Shown: positions 18,992-27,964, counted from the first letter of the stretch. The stretch: 64,000 nucleotides of DNA from Flavobacterium ginsengisoli (GCF_029625315.1 NZ_CP121110.1:4563501-4627500), one strand, 5' to 3'. Notes: a model not told the origin generated them from the sequence alone. Translations and numbers: made by a program.

Positions 18992-19651
18992 ATGGCGACT
19001 AAAAAAAAGGTAATTACCAAGGATGATATCGTTTCAAAATATATGGATGAGGTTCTAGAAAAGGGACAAAAACCAAAATCGGTTTATCATTTTGCCAAAG
19101 AAAATGATTTTACTGAAGCTGAGTTTTATACTTTCTTCGGAACATTAGAAGGTTTAGAAAAAGAAATATTTCGACTGTTTTTTGAAAACACAGTAAATCT
19201 TCTTCATAAAAACGAAGAATATCAAGGATATGACATGAAGAATAAAATGTTAAGTTTTTATTTTACTTTTTTCGAAATCCTAACAGCAAACAGAAGTTAT
19301 GTTTTGCAATCGCTTAAAATAGATAGAAATCCGCTTAAAAATTTAGTTCAGTTAACGACGCTTAGAAATAGTTTCAAAGATTATGTTGCTGAAATTTTAA
19401 CCGACGATTATAGATTAGAACAAGAAAGATTTCAGAAGTTTCAGGAAAAAACGATTCAAGAATCTTCTTGGTTGCAATTAATGCTAACCATTAAATTCTG
19501 GATGGAAGATGAATCTCCTGCTTTTGAGAAAACCGATATTTTTATAGAAAAGTCGGTTAATGCCTCATTTGAATTGATGAATGTAGCTCCGATGAATCAT
19601 TTGCTTGATTTCGGGAAATTTTTGTTCAAAGAAAAAGTATACAGTAGATAA
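18992..19651 (+). CDS. TetR-type regulator coupled to AarF kinase gene
   Basis: A 219-residue helical protein. Residues 10-55 fit a TetR DNA-binding domain (KSVYHFAKENDFTEAEFYTF, where the usual TetR recognition helix ends in FYxxF). The rest is an all-helical ligand-binding type domain. Its stop overlaps the AarF start by one base (TAATG), so the two are translationally coupled, an arrangement seen in many flavobacteria. It may repress its own operon or act as a partner of the kinase. The in-frame A8 tract at 19001-19008 is intact. Confidence 0.75.
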   Translation: MATKKKVITKDDIVSKYMDEVLEKGQKPKSVYHFAKENDFTEAEFYTFFGTLEGLEKEIFRLFFENTVNLLHKNEEYQGYDMKNKMLSFYFTFFEILTANRSYVLQSLKIDRNPLKNLVQLTTLRNSFKDYVAEILTDDYRLEQERFQKFQEKTIQESSWLQLMLTIKFWMEDESPAFEKTDIFIEKSVNASFELMNVAPMNHLLDFGKFLFKEKVYSR

Positions 19652-20954
19652 TGAAAACGATAGATTATATCCCAACTTCAAAAATTGAAAGAGCGGGAAA
19701 ATTGGTTCAGACCGGTGCTAAAATTGGTGTAAACTACGTAAAGCATTATGCTGAGAAAATGGTAAATCCAGATCTAACCCGTGATAAACTAAACGAGAAC
19801 AATGCAGAAGATATTTATGACGGACTAAAAAGCTTAAAAGGAAGTGCTCTTAAAGTGGCTCAGATGCTGAGTATGGACAAGAACTTTTTACCTCAAGCTT
19901 ATGTAGAGAAGTTTTCTTTGTCGCAGTTTTCTGTTCCGCCGCTTTCTGCTCCTTTGGTTTTAAAAACCTTTAAAAGCAATTTTGGAAAAACTCCATATGA
20001 GATTTTCGATGAGTTTAATCCGAATTCTGTCAATGCAGCAAGTATTGGTCAGGTGCATTTAGCAAAGAAAGGAGATAAAAAACTAGCCGTTAAAATTCAA
20101 TATCCAGGCGTTGCCAATAGTATTTCGTCAGATTTGGCTTTGGTAAAACCAATTGCGATTAGAATGTTTAATCTTCAAGGCAAAGATTCTGATAAATATT
20201 TCAAAGAAGTTGAAGATAAACTGATTGAAGAAACTAACTATTTGTTAGAATTGAAACAAAGCCAAGAAGTGGTTGATGCTTGCGACAAGATTGAAAATAT
20301 AACTTTTCCAAACTATTATCCTGAGTTTTCATCTGAGAGGATTATCACAATGGATTGGATGACAGGAATTCATCTTTCTGAGTTTACAGCTAAAAATACC
20401 AATCAAGAAGTAGGAGATAAATTAGGTCAAGCACTTTGGGATTTTTACATGTATCAGATTCACGTTTTGAAAAAGTTCATGCAGATCCACATCCTGGAAA
20501 TTTTTTGGTAGATGATCAAAACCAATTGATTGCTTTAGATTTTGGATGTATGAAACAAATTCCAGACGATTTCTACACACCATATTTTGAGCTAATCAAC
20601 AAAAATGTAATTACCGACGAAAAGCTTTTTAACGAGAAATTATTCGAATTAGAAATTCTTCGTCAAGATGATACACCTGCAGAAATTGAATATTTTACCG
20701 AAATGTTTCATGATTTGTTATCGCTTTTCACGAAACCTTTCCAAAACGAAACTTTCGATTTTGCCGATGAAAAATTCTTCAATGCAATTGCCGAATTAGG
20801 AAAACGTTTCTCAGAAGATACAAACCTTAAAAAAATGAACGGAAATCGAGGTTCTAAGCACTTTATTTACATGAATCGTACTTTCTTTGGTTTGTACAAT
20901 TTAATGTTTGATTTGAAGGCTAAGATTGTAGTTGATAATTATTTGAAGTATTAA
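19651..20954 (+). CDS. AarF/ABC1/UbiB-family atypical kinase, frameshifted as read
   Basis: The conserved KxGQ-like motif appears as GSALKVAQMLSMD, the Ala-rich nucleotide loop as NAASIGQVHLAK, the ion-pair Lys in LAVKIQYPG, and the catalytic and metal motifs as VHADPHPGNFL and LIALDFGCMKQIP. The frame breaks near 20470-20474: TTGAAAAAGTTCATGC lacks one base of an expected TTGAAAAAAGTTCATGC, which restores KKVHADPHPG. Corrected length is 434 residues. Family members support quinone or lipid biosynthesis. The break sits right before the catalytic loop, so it matters if real; I suspect error. Confidence 0.85.
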
Positions 20955-21002
20955 AGTTTTTATTTCAAGTTTCAGGTTTCATGTTAACCGAACTTTACGC
21001 AT

Positions 21003-21039
21003 AGAACTTTGTCAAAGTTTAAAACTTTGACAAAGTTCT
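21003..21039. repeat. 37-bp perfect palindrome
   Basis: Eighteen-base arms (AGAACTTTGTCAAAGTTT and its complement) around a single A, followed by T runs. It lies between the convergent aarF and photolyase genes and could end transcripts from the left. Confidence 0.75.
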
Positions 21040-21050
21040 TTTTGTTTAGT

Positions 21051-21075
21051 TTGTCATTCTGAGGAACGAAGGATG
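21051..21075 (+). repeat. REP-like intergenic element (TGTCATTCTGAGGAACGAAG)
   Basis: The word TGTCATTCTGAGGAACGAAG recurs as its reverse complement near 23672-23684 (CGTTCCTCGGAATGACA, slightly diverged). It looks like a dispersed extragenic repeat. Confidence 0.5.
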
Positions 21076-21159
21076 ATAAAAATGAATATAAATCTGCTTA
21101 ATTTGCAAAATCTGCGTGAAATAAAATTAAGTATCCAGTGTAAACTTGAAACAAAAACT

Positions 21160-22455
21160 TTATTTCAAAATCCCAGCCTTGTAAGTAGAAATCGCACGAT
21201 CTCTAGCAAAGGCATGATCAACCATTGGTTCATTATAACCAAAATCAAACTCAGGAATCCATTTTCTAATATATTCTCCTTTTTCATCAAATTTCTTTTG
21301 TTGTATCTCGGGATTGAAAACTCTAAAATAAGGCGCTGCGTCGCAACCTGTTCCTGCTGCCCATTGCCAGTTTCCTACGTTTGATGCCAATTCGAAATCT
21401 AGAAGTTTTTCTGCAAAATAAGCTTCGCCCCATTGCCAATTGATGAGTAAATGTTTGCAAAGAAAACTTGCCACAACCATACGGACACGATTGTGCATAT
21501 AACCAGTCTCATTTAATTGGCGCATTCCGGCATCAACCATTGGGTAGCCTGTTGTTCCCGAACACCAGCGTTTGAAATCTTCCTCATTATTTCGCCATTG
21601 AATTTCGTCATAATTGGACTTGAAATTATGATTAACACAATTCGGAAAACTAAACAGAATCTGAATGAAGAATTCTCTCCAGATTAATTCACTCAAAAAA
21701 GTCTGATTTTTTCTGTTTGCCCAATTTACTAATTTTCGAATACTCACTGTCCCAAAACGCAAATGTGGAGAAAGATATGAAGTACTGTCTAAAGCTGGAA
21801 AATCTCTCGTTTCTTTATAATTAGCAATTTGAGTTAAGTTGTGTGGAAGTACTTTTATAGCGCTTCTTTCAAAACCGATTTCGGCTAATTCAGGAAACTT
21901 GAATTTATTCTTCGCAAAATTAGACTGATATGAAGCCGAATCGTATTCTGGTGCTGAGCCTGAAAGATGATATTTCTCCAGCCATTTGTTTTTATAAGGC
22001 GTGTAAACGGTATATGGAAGTCCGTCTGCTTTTGTGATTTCTTTTTCTTCGAAGATTACATGATCTTTAAAAAAGAAAGATTCAATGTCATTTTCTTTTA
22101 ATAAAGATGAAATTAAGCTATCACGTTTAATGGCAAAAGGTTCATAATCTTTATTGAAGAAAACAGATTGAATGTCAAATTCTTCAATGAGTGATTTCCA
22201 AACGTCTTTTGTTTTTCCTTTTTTGATTAAAATGGAAGAATCTAATTTGCTTAATTCTGTATTTATTTTTTCGAGTGAATCATAAATGAAAGTTACTCTG
22301 GCGTCATTTTTTGGAAGATGTTCTAAAATATCATCATCGAAAATAAAAAGAGGAACAACAGGAAAGTCTGATTGCAAGGCATGAAATAAACCTGTATTAT
22401 CTTCTAAACGCAAATCGCGTCTAAACCAAAATAAAATAACTTTTTGTTTTGTCAT
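21160..22455 (-). CDS. phrB: Deoxyribodipyrimidine photolyase (cryptochrome/photolyase family)
   Basis: A 431-residue flavoenzyme that repairs UV-induced cyclobutane pyrimidine dimers with blue light. N-terminal antenna domain: ILFWFRRDLRLEDNTGLFHA. FAD domain: SYLSPHLRFGTVSIRKL, LSELIWREFFIQIL, MVDAGMRQLNETGYMHNRVR and LASNVGNWQWAAGTGCDA, which carries the Asn and Trp of class I CPD photolyases. Length is slightly short but complete. It is the last gene of the carotenoid block on the minus strand, which fits light-dependent control by the MerR protein at 26048. A 6-4 or cryptochrome role is less likely. Confidence 0.92.
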   Translation of the reverse strand: MTKQKVILFWFRRDLRLEDNTGLFHALQSDFPVVPLFIFDDDILEHLPKNDARVTFIYDSLEKINTELSKLDSSILIKKGKTKDVWKSLIEEFDIQSVFFNKDYEPFAIKRDSLISSLLKENDIESFFFKDHVIFEEKEITKADGLPYTVYTPYKNKWLEKYHLSGSAPEYDSASYQSNFAKNKFKFPELAEIGFERSAIKVLPHNLTQIANYKETRDFPALDSTSYLSPHLRFGTVSIRKLVNWANRKNQTFLSELIWREFFIQILFSFPNCVNHNFKSNYDEIQWRNNEEDFKRWCSGTTGYPMVDAGMRQLNETGYMHNRVRMVVASFLCKHLLINWQWGEAYFAEKLLDFELASNVGNWQWAAGTGCDAAPYFRVFNPEIQQKKFDEKGEYIRKWIPEFDFGYNEPMVDHAFARDRAISTYKAGILK

Positions 22456-22470
22456 TGTTTTTGTTTTTTT

Positions 22471-22532
22471 GCCACAGATTATTAGAATTTAAAATGATTT
22501 TTTTATCTGTGCTAATCTGTGAAATCTGTGGC
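22471..22532. repeat. Inverted repeat with GCCACAGATT arms
   Basis: GCCACAGATT at 22471-22480 pairs with AATCTGTGGC at 22523-22532, with further ATCTGTG words between. It fills the gap between the SRPBCC and photolyase genes and resembles the repeat at 2961. Confidence 0.55.
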
Positions 22533-23000
22533 TTATTTTTTCAAATTAAATAATTCTTCGATTTTATTAAATCTATAATCGAAAATGCTTTTCAATTTGT
22601 TTTTTACAACCAAGCGATTCATGATTCTGCCTAAAATTCCAAAAGGGAGAGCGTAATGAACAATATCTGTCATTTTGGTTCCGCCATCTGTTGTTGGTTC
22701 AAAGAAATGTTTGTGATGCCATAGTTTATAAGGCCCGAATTGCTGAATGTCTACAAAATACTCGTTTTCTTGGCAAGCTGTAATTTCGGTAACCCAAGAC
22801 ATTTTGATTCCGAAAAGTGGCTTTAAGGTATAAGTGATAATCTGTCCTTGATACATACGTTTTCCATCATAATCCTGAATTTGGAAATTCATGTTATCGA
22901 GTGTAATGGTTTGCAAATTTTTCGGACTTGAGAAGAAATCCCAGCAATCTTCTGCGCTTGCATTGATATGTTGTACGGTTGTTATTTTGTATAATTTCAT
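22533..23000 (-). CDS. SRPBCC-family protein in the carotenoid block
   Basis: The preferred start is MKLYKITTVQ at 23000, giving 155 residues; an in-frame ATG at 23027 would add nine residues that look non-coding. It shows the START/SRPBCC pattern: NASAEDCWDFFSSPKNL, then MSWVTEITACQENEYFVDIQ, with a final amphipathic helix. Such proteins bind hydrophobic ligands in a deep cavity. Its place between crtZ and photolyase suggests a role tied to pigments or membranes, which is inference. The start lies 33 bases downstream of the crtZ stop. Confidence 0.8.
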   Translation of the reverse strand: MKLYKITTVQHINASAEDCWDFFSSPKNLQTITLDNMNFQIQDYDGKRMYQGQIITYTLKPLFGIKMSWVTEITACQENEYFVDIQQFGPYKLWHHKHFFEPTTDGGTKMTDIVHYALPFGILGRIMNRLVVKNKLKSIFDYRFNKIEELFNLKK

Positions 23001-23033
23001 AATCAAATCGATTTTAAAAATGCCCAAATAATG

Positions 23034-23474
23034 CTACATTTTATAATATTTGAATGGTACGAATAACATTCCGAAACATTCTCCTTTTTCTTTTTGTAAA
23101 TGTTTGTGGTGTATTTTATGTGCTTTTCTAAGTCCGATGAGGTATTTATTTTTGGTGTTTTTAAACCATTTAAAACGCTGATGAATCAAGACATCGTGAA
23201 TTAAAAAATAACAAGCACCATAAAGGGTAATTCCGCAGGCAATAAAAAACAAATAGTTAAATCCGCCTTGAACGCCAAAGTAGAATAAAATAATACTCGG
23301 AGTAGCAAAAATGACGAAGAAAATATCGTTGAGCTCAAAAGTGTTTTCGTATTTCGGCTGATGATGGTCAGCATGAAAATACCACATAAATCCATGCATA
23401 ACGTATTTGTGCGTAAGCCATGTCACACATTCCATGAAAAGAAAAACGCCTAAAAAGATTAAAAAAGAAATCAT
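23034..23474 (-). CDS. crtZ: Beta-carotene hydroxylase (fatty acid hydroxylase superfamily)
   Basis: A 146-residue membrane enzyme that adds hydroxyl groups to the beta-ionone rings of carotene, giving zeaxanthin. The di-iron His motifs are visible in order: HKYVMHG near 22-28, HADHHQPK near 34-41, HDVLIHQRF near 93-101 and AHKIHHKH near 114-121. Hydrophobic segments between them place it in the inner membrane. It is next to crtB and crtI. Substrate specificity is inferred from the family and context. Confidence 0.88.
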   Translation of the reverse strand: MISFLIFLGVFLFMECVTWLTHKYVMHGFMWYFHADHHQPKYENTFELNDIFFVIFATPSIILFYFGVQGGFNYLFFIACGITLYGACYFLIHDVLIHQRFKWFKNTKNKYLIGLRKAHKIHHKHLQKEKGECFGMLFVPFKYYKM

Positions 23475-23587
23475 TTTATAAATATTGATGTTTTAAAATT
23501 ATCGTTTTATTGGTTCTGAGTTTAGCTTTAAATTATAAAAGATTGACTCAAAAGGTTGTTTTTATTAATGATTTTATCATTTTTTTG

Positions 23588-23694
23588 TTATCCTGAGCGG
23601 AGTCGAAGGAAAGCAAGTAACTCCGCAACGAAAATTCAATCTTTGTCGATTTGCGAGTGCGATTCCTCGTTCCTCGGAATGACAAAACGATGCG
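23588..23694. repeat. REP-like repeat block between crtB and crtZ
   Basis: Begins TATCCTGAGCGGAGTCGAAG and ends CGTTCCTCGGAATGACA, two words typical of dispersed extragenic repeats, in opposed orientation. It fills most of the 224-base gap that divides crtIB from crtZ. Confidence 0.55.
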
Positions 23695-23698
23695 ATGA

Positions 23699-24538
23699 TT
23701 ATACCAACTTCAATTTATAAGTCACAAAAGACTGCGCCAAAAGTCCCGCTTTGGTATAATTAGAAACTCTAATTCTAGAATTTCCGATCTCGTAATACGG
23801 TGTGTTTTTTAGCTTTTGAAGCAGTTTTTTATAATAAACATAAGCAGTATAAACTCCAAATTTTGCTTCGATTGGTAATTTTACAATTCCTTGATAGGCA
23901 ATTCTAAAATCTTCTTCGATTTCTTTGATGATTTGGTTTTTCGAATCTTCATTGAAATTATTCAGGTTGATGCTTGGAAAATAGGCCCGATTTAAAATCG
24001 TATTATCATCTTTTAAATCTCTCAAGAAATTTACCTTCTGAAAAGCAGATCCCAAACGCATGGCTTCGTTTTTTAGCTGTTCGTATTTGTGCTCTTTTCC
24101 AGAAACAAAAACTTTCAAACACATTAATCCCACTACATCGGCAGAACCATAAATGTAATCGATGTACTCGGTTTGTGTTTGGTAATTTGATTTTATGAGA
24201 TCCATTTTCATGCTTTTTAAAAATGCCTGAACCAAATCGTCTGTAATATTATATTCTTTGACAGTTTGCTGAAACGAATTCAAAATCGGATTTAAGCTAA
24301 TGCCTAATTGCATTGCTTTGTAATATTCTTTTTCAAAATCTTCAATAAGATATTCTTTTTCATACTCATGAAATGAATCTACAATTTCGTCAGCAAAACG
24401 AACAAATCCGTAAATGCTGTAAATGGCATCGCGAATGCTTGGAGAAAGCATTTTTACGGCTAGCGAAAATGAGGTGCTGTAATTTTTGGTTACCAGTTTG
24501 TCGCATTTGAAAGAAACGGCGTCAAATAGTGATTTCAT
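23699..24538 (-). CDS. crtB: Phytoene synthase
   Basis: A 279-residue prenyl-condensing enzyme joining two geranylgeranyl diphosphates into phytoene. The first Asp-rich motif is FVRFADEIVD near 46-55. The conserved middle stretch is YIDYIYGSADVVGLMCLKVF, and the second Asp motif is RLGSAFQKVNFLRDLKDD near 162-179, which binds the Mg-diphosphates. The start is ATG 24538, three bases after the crtI stop, so the two are surely cotranscribed. Squalene synthase activity is excluded by the crt context. Confidence 0.92.
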   Translation of the reverse strand: MKSLFDAVSFKCDKLVTKNYSTSFSLAVKMLSPSIRDAIYSIYGFVRFADEIVDSFHEYEKEYLIEDFEKEYYKAMQLGISLNPILNSFQQTVKEYNITDDLVQAFLKSMKMDLIKSNYQTQTEYIDYIYGSADVVGLMCLKVFVSGKEHKYEQLKNEAMRLGSAFQKVNFLRDLKDDNTILNRAYFPSINLNNFNEDSKNQIIKEIEEDFRIAYQGIVKLPIEAKFGVYTAYVYYKKLLQKLKNTPYYEIGNSRIRVSNYTKAGLLAQSFVTYKLKLV

Positions 24539-24541
24539 TTT

Positions 24542-26008
24542 TTAAGATCTAAAAGATTTTTGAATTAATTCAGCTGCGAGTTTTCCTGAAATTAAAGCAG
24601 GCGGAACACCTGGGCCTGGAACAGTTAATTGTCCTGTAAAATATAGATTCTTGATTTTTTTGCTTTTTAATTTTGGTCTTAAAAAAGCCGTTTGAAATAA
24701 CGTGTTGGCCATTCCGTAAGCGTTTCCTTTATAGGCGTTGTAATCGGCTACAAAATCATTTTTACAGAATGATCTCTTAAAGATAATGCTATTTTTTATC
24801 TTTTGCTGTGTCAGTTCTTCAAAACGCGTGATGATTTTTTCGAAGTATTCTTCTCGTAAAGCTTCATTGTCTTCAATTCCAGGCGCAAGCGGAATTAAGA
24901 AAAATCCAGATTCCATCCCGTCAGGCGCCGCAGTTGAATCTGTTTTGGACGGAAAATTGGCATAGAATAACGGAGCATTCGGCCATTTTGGATTATCGTA
25001 AATATCGGCGGCATGCTGATTAAAATCGACATCAAAGAATAAAGCGTGATGTGAAATATTTTCTATCTTTTTATTGAAACCAACAAAAAATAGAAGAGAA
25101 GAAGGTGCAAAAACTCTACTTTTCCAATATTTTTCAGAATACATTCTGTGCTCTTTTTCTACTAATGTTTCAGAATGATGATAATCGGCTCCGCTTAAAA
25201 CGATATCTGCATTTAGGATTTCGCCATTAATTACAATTCCTTTTGCGGTTTTGTTTTCAACGATTATTTTATCAATTTCCGAATTGGTTTTTATGGTAAC
25301 GCCAAGTTCTAATGCCAGTTTTTCGATTCCTCGAATAACATCAAACATTCCCGTTTTAGGATGCCAAGTTCCTAAACCGAAATCGGCATAATTCATAAAA
25401 TTATAAAACGAAGGTGTTTTGGTTGGTTTTGCTCCGAGAAATAAAACAGGAAATTCTAAAATCTGAATTAGTCTCTCGTTCTTGAAATTTTTGCGAATAT
25501 CGGTGCTTACGTTCTTAAAAAACTGATTGAGTTTTAATGCAGTTTCTTTTGTCACTAATTCTAGCGGCGAAATTCCAGGACGATAGACCAAATCCTTAAT
25601 TGCAATGTCATAATTGCTTTTGGCTTGATCAATAAAGTTTTGCAGTTTTTGACCGCTTCCTTTTTCGATGGTCTCAAAAGTGTATTTTATTTCATCTAGA
25701 TTATCGTAAATGCTAATAAAATCATCGATTCCAAAATAAACCCGATAGGCTGGATTTAGTTTTATCAGTTCGTAATAATCGGAAGGTTTTTTATTGAAAT
25801 CTTGAAAAAAGCGTTCAAATACATCTGGCATCCAATACCAGCTCGGACCCATGTCAAAAGTGAAACCATCTTCTTTAAATTGTCTTGCACGTCCGCCAAT
25901 TGTACTGTTTTTTTCGTAAACAGTAACTTTATTTCCTTGCTGGGCAAGGTAACACGCGGCTGCCAAAGAAGAGAAGCCTGAGCCTATTATTTGGATAGTT
26001 TTTCTCAT
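24542..26008 (-). CDS. crtI: Phytoene desaturase
   Basis: A 488-residue FAD enzyme that desaturates phytoene to lycopene. The dinucleotide-binding motif is IIGSGFSSLAAACYLAQQG at 5-23, followed by TVYEKNSTIGGRARQF, and the C-terminal carotenoid dehydrogenase signature is LYFTGQLTVPGPGVPPALIS. It is the first structural gene of the crt block. The ATG at 26008 lies only about 9 bases from a TATATTTG -7 box, so its mRNA leader would be very short. A possible operator overlaps that promoter. It lies directly downstream of the B12-binding regulator gene. Confidence 0.94.
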   Translation of the reverse strand: MRKTIQIIGSGFSSLAAACYLAQQGNKVTVYEKNSTIGGRARQFKEDGFTFDMGPSWYWMPDVFERFFQDFNKKPSDYYELIKLNPAYRVYFGIDDFISIYDNLDEIKYTFETIEKGSGQKLQNFIDQAKSNYDIAIKDLVYRPGISPLELVTKETALKLNQFFKNVSTDIRKNFKNERLIQILEFPVLFLGAKPTKTPSFYNFMNYADFGLGTWHPKTGMFDVIRGIEKLALELGVTIKTNSEIDKIIVENKTAKGIVINGEILNADIVLSGADYHHSETLVEKEHRMYSEKYWKSRVFAPSSLLFFVGFNKKIENISHHALFFDVDFNQHAADIYDNPKWPNAPLFYANFPSKTDSTAAPDGMESGFFLIPLAPGIEDNEALREEYFEKIITRFEELTQQKIKNSIIFKRSFCKNDFVADYNAYKGNAYGMANTLFQTAFLRPKLKSKKIKNLYFTGQLTVPGPGVPPALISGKLAAELIQKSFRS

Positions 26009-26010
26009 TT

Positions 26011-26038
26011 GTTTAACAAATATAAGAAAAACTTAAAC
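26011..26038 (-). promoter_or_regulatory. crtI promoter with possible regulator operator
   Basis: On the minus strand, TATATTTG (26017-26024) is a -7 box. It is flanked by GTTTAA (26011-26016) and TTAAAC (26033-26038), an inverted repeat spanning the box; read on the minus strand, TTGTTTAAG and TTGTTAAAC also form a direct repeat 21 bases apart. There is no TTG at the normal distance. This is the natural site for the MerR/B12 regulator to bind, but that is inferred. Confidence 0.45.
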
Positions 26039-26047
26039 AAAAATAAA

Positions 26048-26946
26048 TTAAAGCATATTAATAGTTTCTTCGATTGAATCAAAAACTCGAATTCTGTCTG
26101 TCAGAACCTTTTCATCTATGTATTCAACCATTTTACCCATAAGCCAGATTTCATTGTTTTTCTGTAATAATTTCTGCCCCATTGATTTTACATATTGATT
26201 AATTACGCTTCTGTCTGGCTGAACGGTCATGAAAGAGATGAATGTAATGTTTTCAAAATGTTTCGTTAAATCCTGTAAGTTTTCAATAGGCATACTTTCT
26301 CCCAAATAAATGGTTTTGTAGCCTTTGTCAAGGATTTCGTATTGCAAGTATAGTAATCCGATTTGATGAATTTCGTTTAACGGAAGTGATAAAACAAAAA
26401 TTCGATCGGTTTTGATTGGCTTTCTAATTTGAAGGCTTTCTGTGTAAATCAATATTTTCTGCTTGATTAAATGACTCATAAAATGTTCATTTGCAGGCGT
26501 GATTGTTTCAGATTGCCATAATAACCCAAGCTCTTTTAAAAGAGGTAAAAAATGATCTTTAAAAACTTCTTTAAACGTTTTCTCAGTAATAAGCCAATCG
26601 AAGGTGTTGAAGAATAACTCTTGGTCAAAGTTCATCATTGCCATTTTGAAAGATGTAATGGCATAGTTTTGAGAATTTTTTTCGAAATTATTTCGCGTAC
26701 CAGTTGTGGTATTTTTTCTTCAGGATATGTTGCGATTTTAGAAATCTTATAACCGTATTCGTGCAGTAACGTAATATTTAATAGTTTCTGCAGATTATGA
26801 AGATTGTAAAATCTAATATTAGTATCGGTTCGCATTGGTTCAAGGATGTTGTATCTCTTTTCCCAGATGCGTATGGTATGCGCTTTTATTCCAGATAAGT
26901 TCTCAAGATCTTTAATGCTGAAAACAGTTTTAATATTGTTTATCAT
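26048..26946 (-). CDS. MerR-family regulator with B12-binding photoreceptor domain (CarH/LitR type), frameshifted as read
   Basis: The corrected product is 299 residues. Residues 8-75 are a MerR winged helix (GIKAHTIRIWEKRYNILEPM). Residues 105-175 form a helical bundle containing W144 and E154-H155, the W-x9-EH motif that in CarH packs against the adenosyl group and reacts to light. Residues 180-299 are a Rossmann-like cobalamin-binding domain with NEIHQIG (E192, H194, G197), where the His is the lower cobalt ligand. The frame breaks at T7 26676-26682, an expected A8 in the gene. By family knowledge it represses carotenoid genes in the dark with adenosylcobalamin and releases DNA in light. 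Confidence 0.85.
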
Positions 26947-26964
26947 TTTTCGCGATTAAGTCAA

Positions 26965-26972
26965 CAAATGTA
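26965..26972 (-). promoter_or_regulatory. -7 box TACATTTG of the B12 regulator gene
   Basis: TACATTTG followed by TTGAC lies about 20 bases before the regulator ATG at 26946. The TTTGTT word is shared with the crtI promoter, which would allow autoregulation. Confidence 0.45.
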
Positions 26973-27105
26973 AAATAAAATCTTATACTCGGCATTAAAA
27001 CTAGATTAAAAAGATAGAGAATTAGAGGTTTACGTATTAATAATATATTTTTTACCTAAAATCAGGTAATTTTTTCTTAAGAAATATATTACTTTGATAA
27101 AAACA

Positions 27106-27144
27106 GAACAGCCTGCTAGATTAAGAAATCTTAACAGGCTGTTC
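27106..27144. terminator. Terminator after the TPR gene
   Basis: GAACAGCCTG and CAGGCTGTTC arms with a partly paired interior; T5 follows on the minus strand. A short TTACCT/AGGTAA inverted repeat lies beside it at 27052-27069. Confidence 0.75.
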
Positions 27145-27162
27145 GTATTTTTTAGTTTTGTA

Positions 27163-27663
27163 CTATTTGCAGAAAGTTGCTCTGTTTTTTGCGACGCTCT
27201 GACTTCCTAATTCAATTGCTTTTGTAAAATCTTCGCATGACTTTTTTTATCGCCAATGCTCGCTATATGCTAAACCTCTTAGATTATAAGCAATGTAATC
27301 TTTTGGATTTAAACCTAATGAAGAGGTGCAGTCATCAATTGTTTCTTGATACTTTTGTAATTTGTAGTTAACATTGGCTCTGCCAGTAAAAGCATCGGCA
27401 TTCATGTTGTCTAGCTCAATTGTTTTGCTAAAATCGGCTTGAGCTCCTTTGAGATCGTTTAGTTTGAATTTTGCGACACCGCGATTCTGATAAGCTTCAA
27501 CAAATTTAGGGCTCATTTGAATCGCTTTGTTGTAATCGGCAATTGCGCCTTTTGTGTTGCCGGCTTCAGCTTTTTTCATGGCTTTGTCAAAATAGCCCGT
27601 TGCAGATTGTGCCCAGATAGAGCATGTCATCATCATAAGTGATGCGAATAGTAGGTTTTTCAT
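27163..27663 (-). CDS. Exported tetratricopeptide repeat protein, doubly frameshifted as read
   Basis: Corrected length is 166 residues with a signal peptide (LLFASLMMMTCSIWAQ). TPR units follow: GNTKGAIADYNKAIQMSPKF, LNDLKGAQADFSKTIELDNM and YQETIDDCTSSLGLNPKD. Two indels disturb the end. An extra base near 27258 and an A8 read as A7 at 27242-27248 offset each other; after repair the C-terminus reads SCEDFTKAIELGSQSVA to the stop at 27163. It probably acts as a periplasmic protein-protein interaction scaffold. The partner is unknown. Confidence 0.78.
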
Positions 27664-27833
27664 AAAACTAATTTGGGATTAGTAATTTAATTATTTCAAG
27701 ACGAATTTAAGAAAGTTTTTATTTTGTAAGAGAATTTCTTTTTTTTATTATGCGACAAAAAATGAGACAATTCAGTTAGAGAAATTAAAAGATTTTTTAA
27801 ATCTACTTTTAAGGATTGGAATAGGAGGAAAAC

Positions 27834-27870
27834 AAAAAAAGGCCAAGTAAAATAATTACTTGACCTTTTG
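27834..27870 (-). terminator. Terminator of the solitary tRNA-Lys
   Basis: AAAAGGTCAAGTAA and TTACTTGGCCTTTTTT on the minus strand, directly after the tRNA 3' end. Confidence 0.75.
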
Positions 27871-27943
27871 TGACCCGACTGGGGCTCGAACCCAGGACCC
27901 CATCATTAAAAGTGATGTGCTCTACCGACTGAGCTATCGAGTC
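27871..27943 (-). tRNA. tRNA-Lys (TTT), solitary copy
   Basis: A 73-base cloverleaf: acceptor GACTCGA pairs with TCGGGTC, the anticodon loop CTTTTAA gives anticodon TTT, and the T loop is GGTTCGAGCC. CCA is not encoded. The sequence is identical to the copies at 29524 and 29637. Confidence 0.97.
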
Positions 27944-27964
27944 TTCATTTCTTCAATGAGGGTG

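Noticed and set aside
19651..20954. Two separate AarF-like genes
   Set aside because: The two overlapping frames carry complementary halves of one kinase; one missing base joins them.
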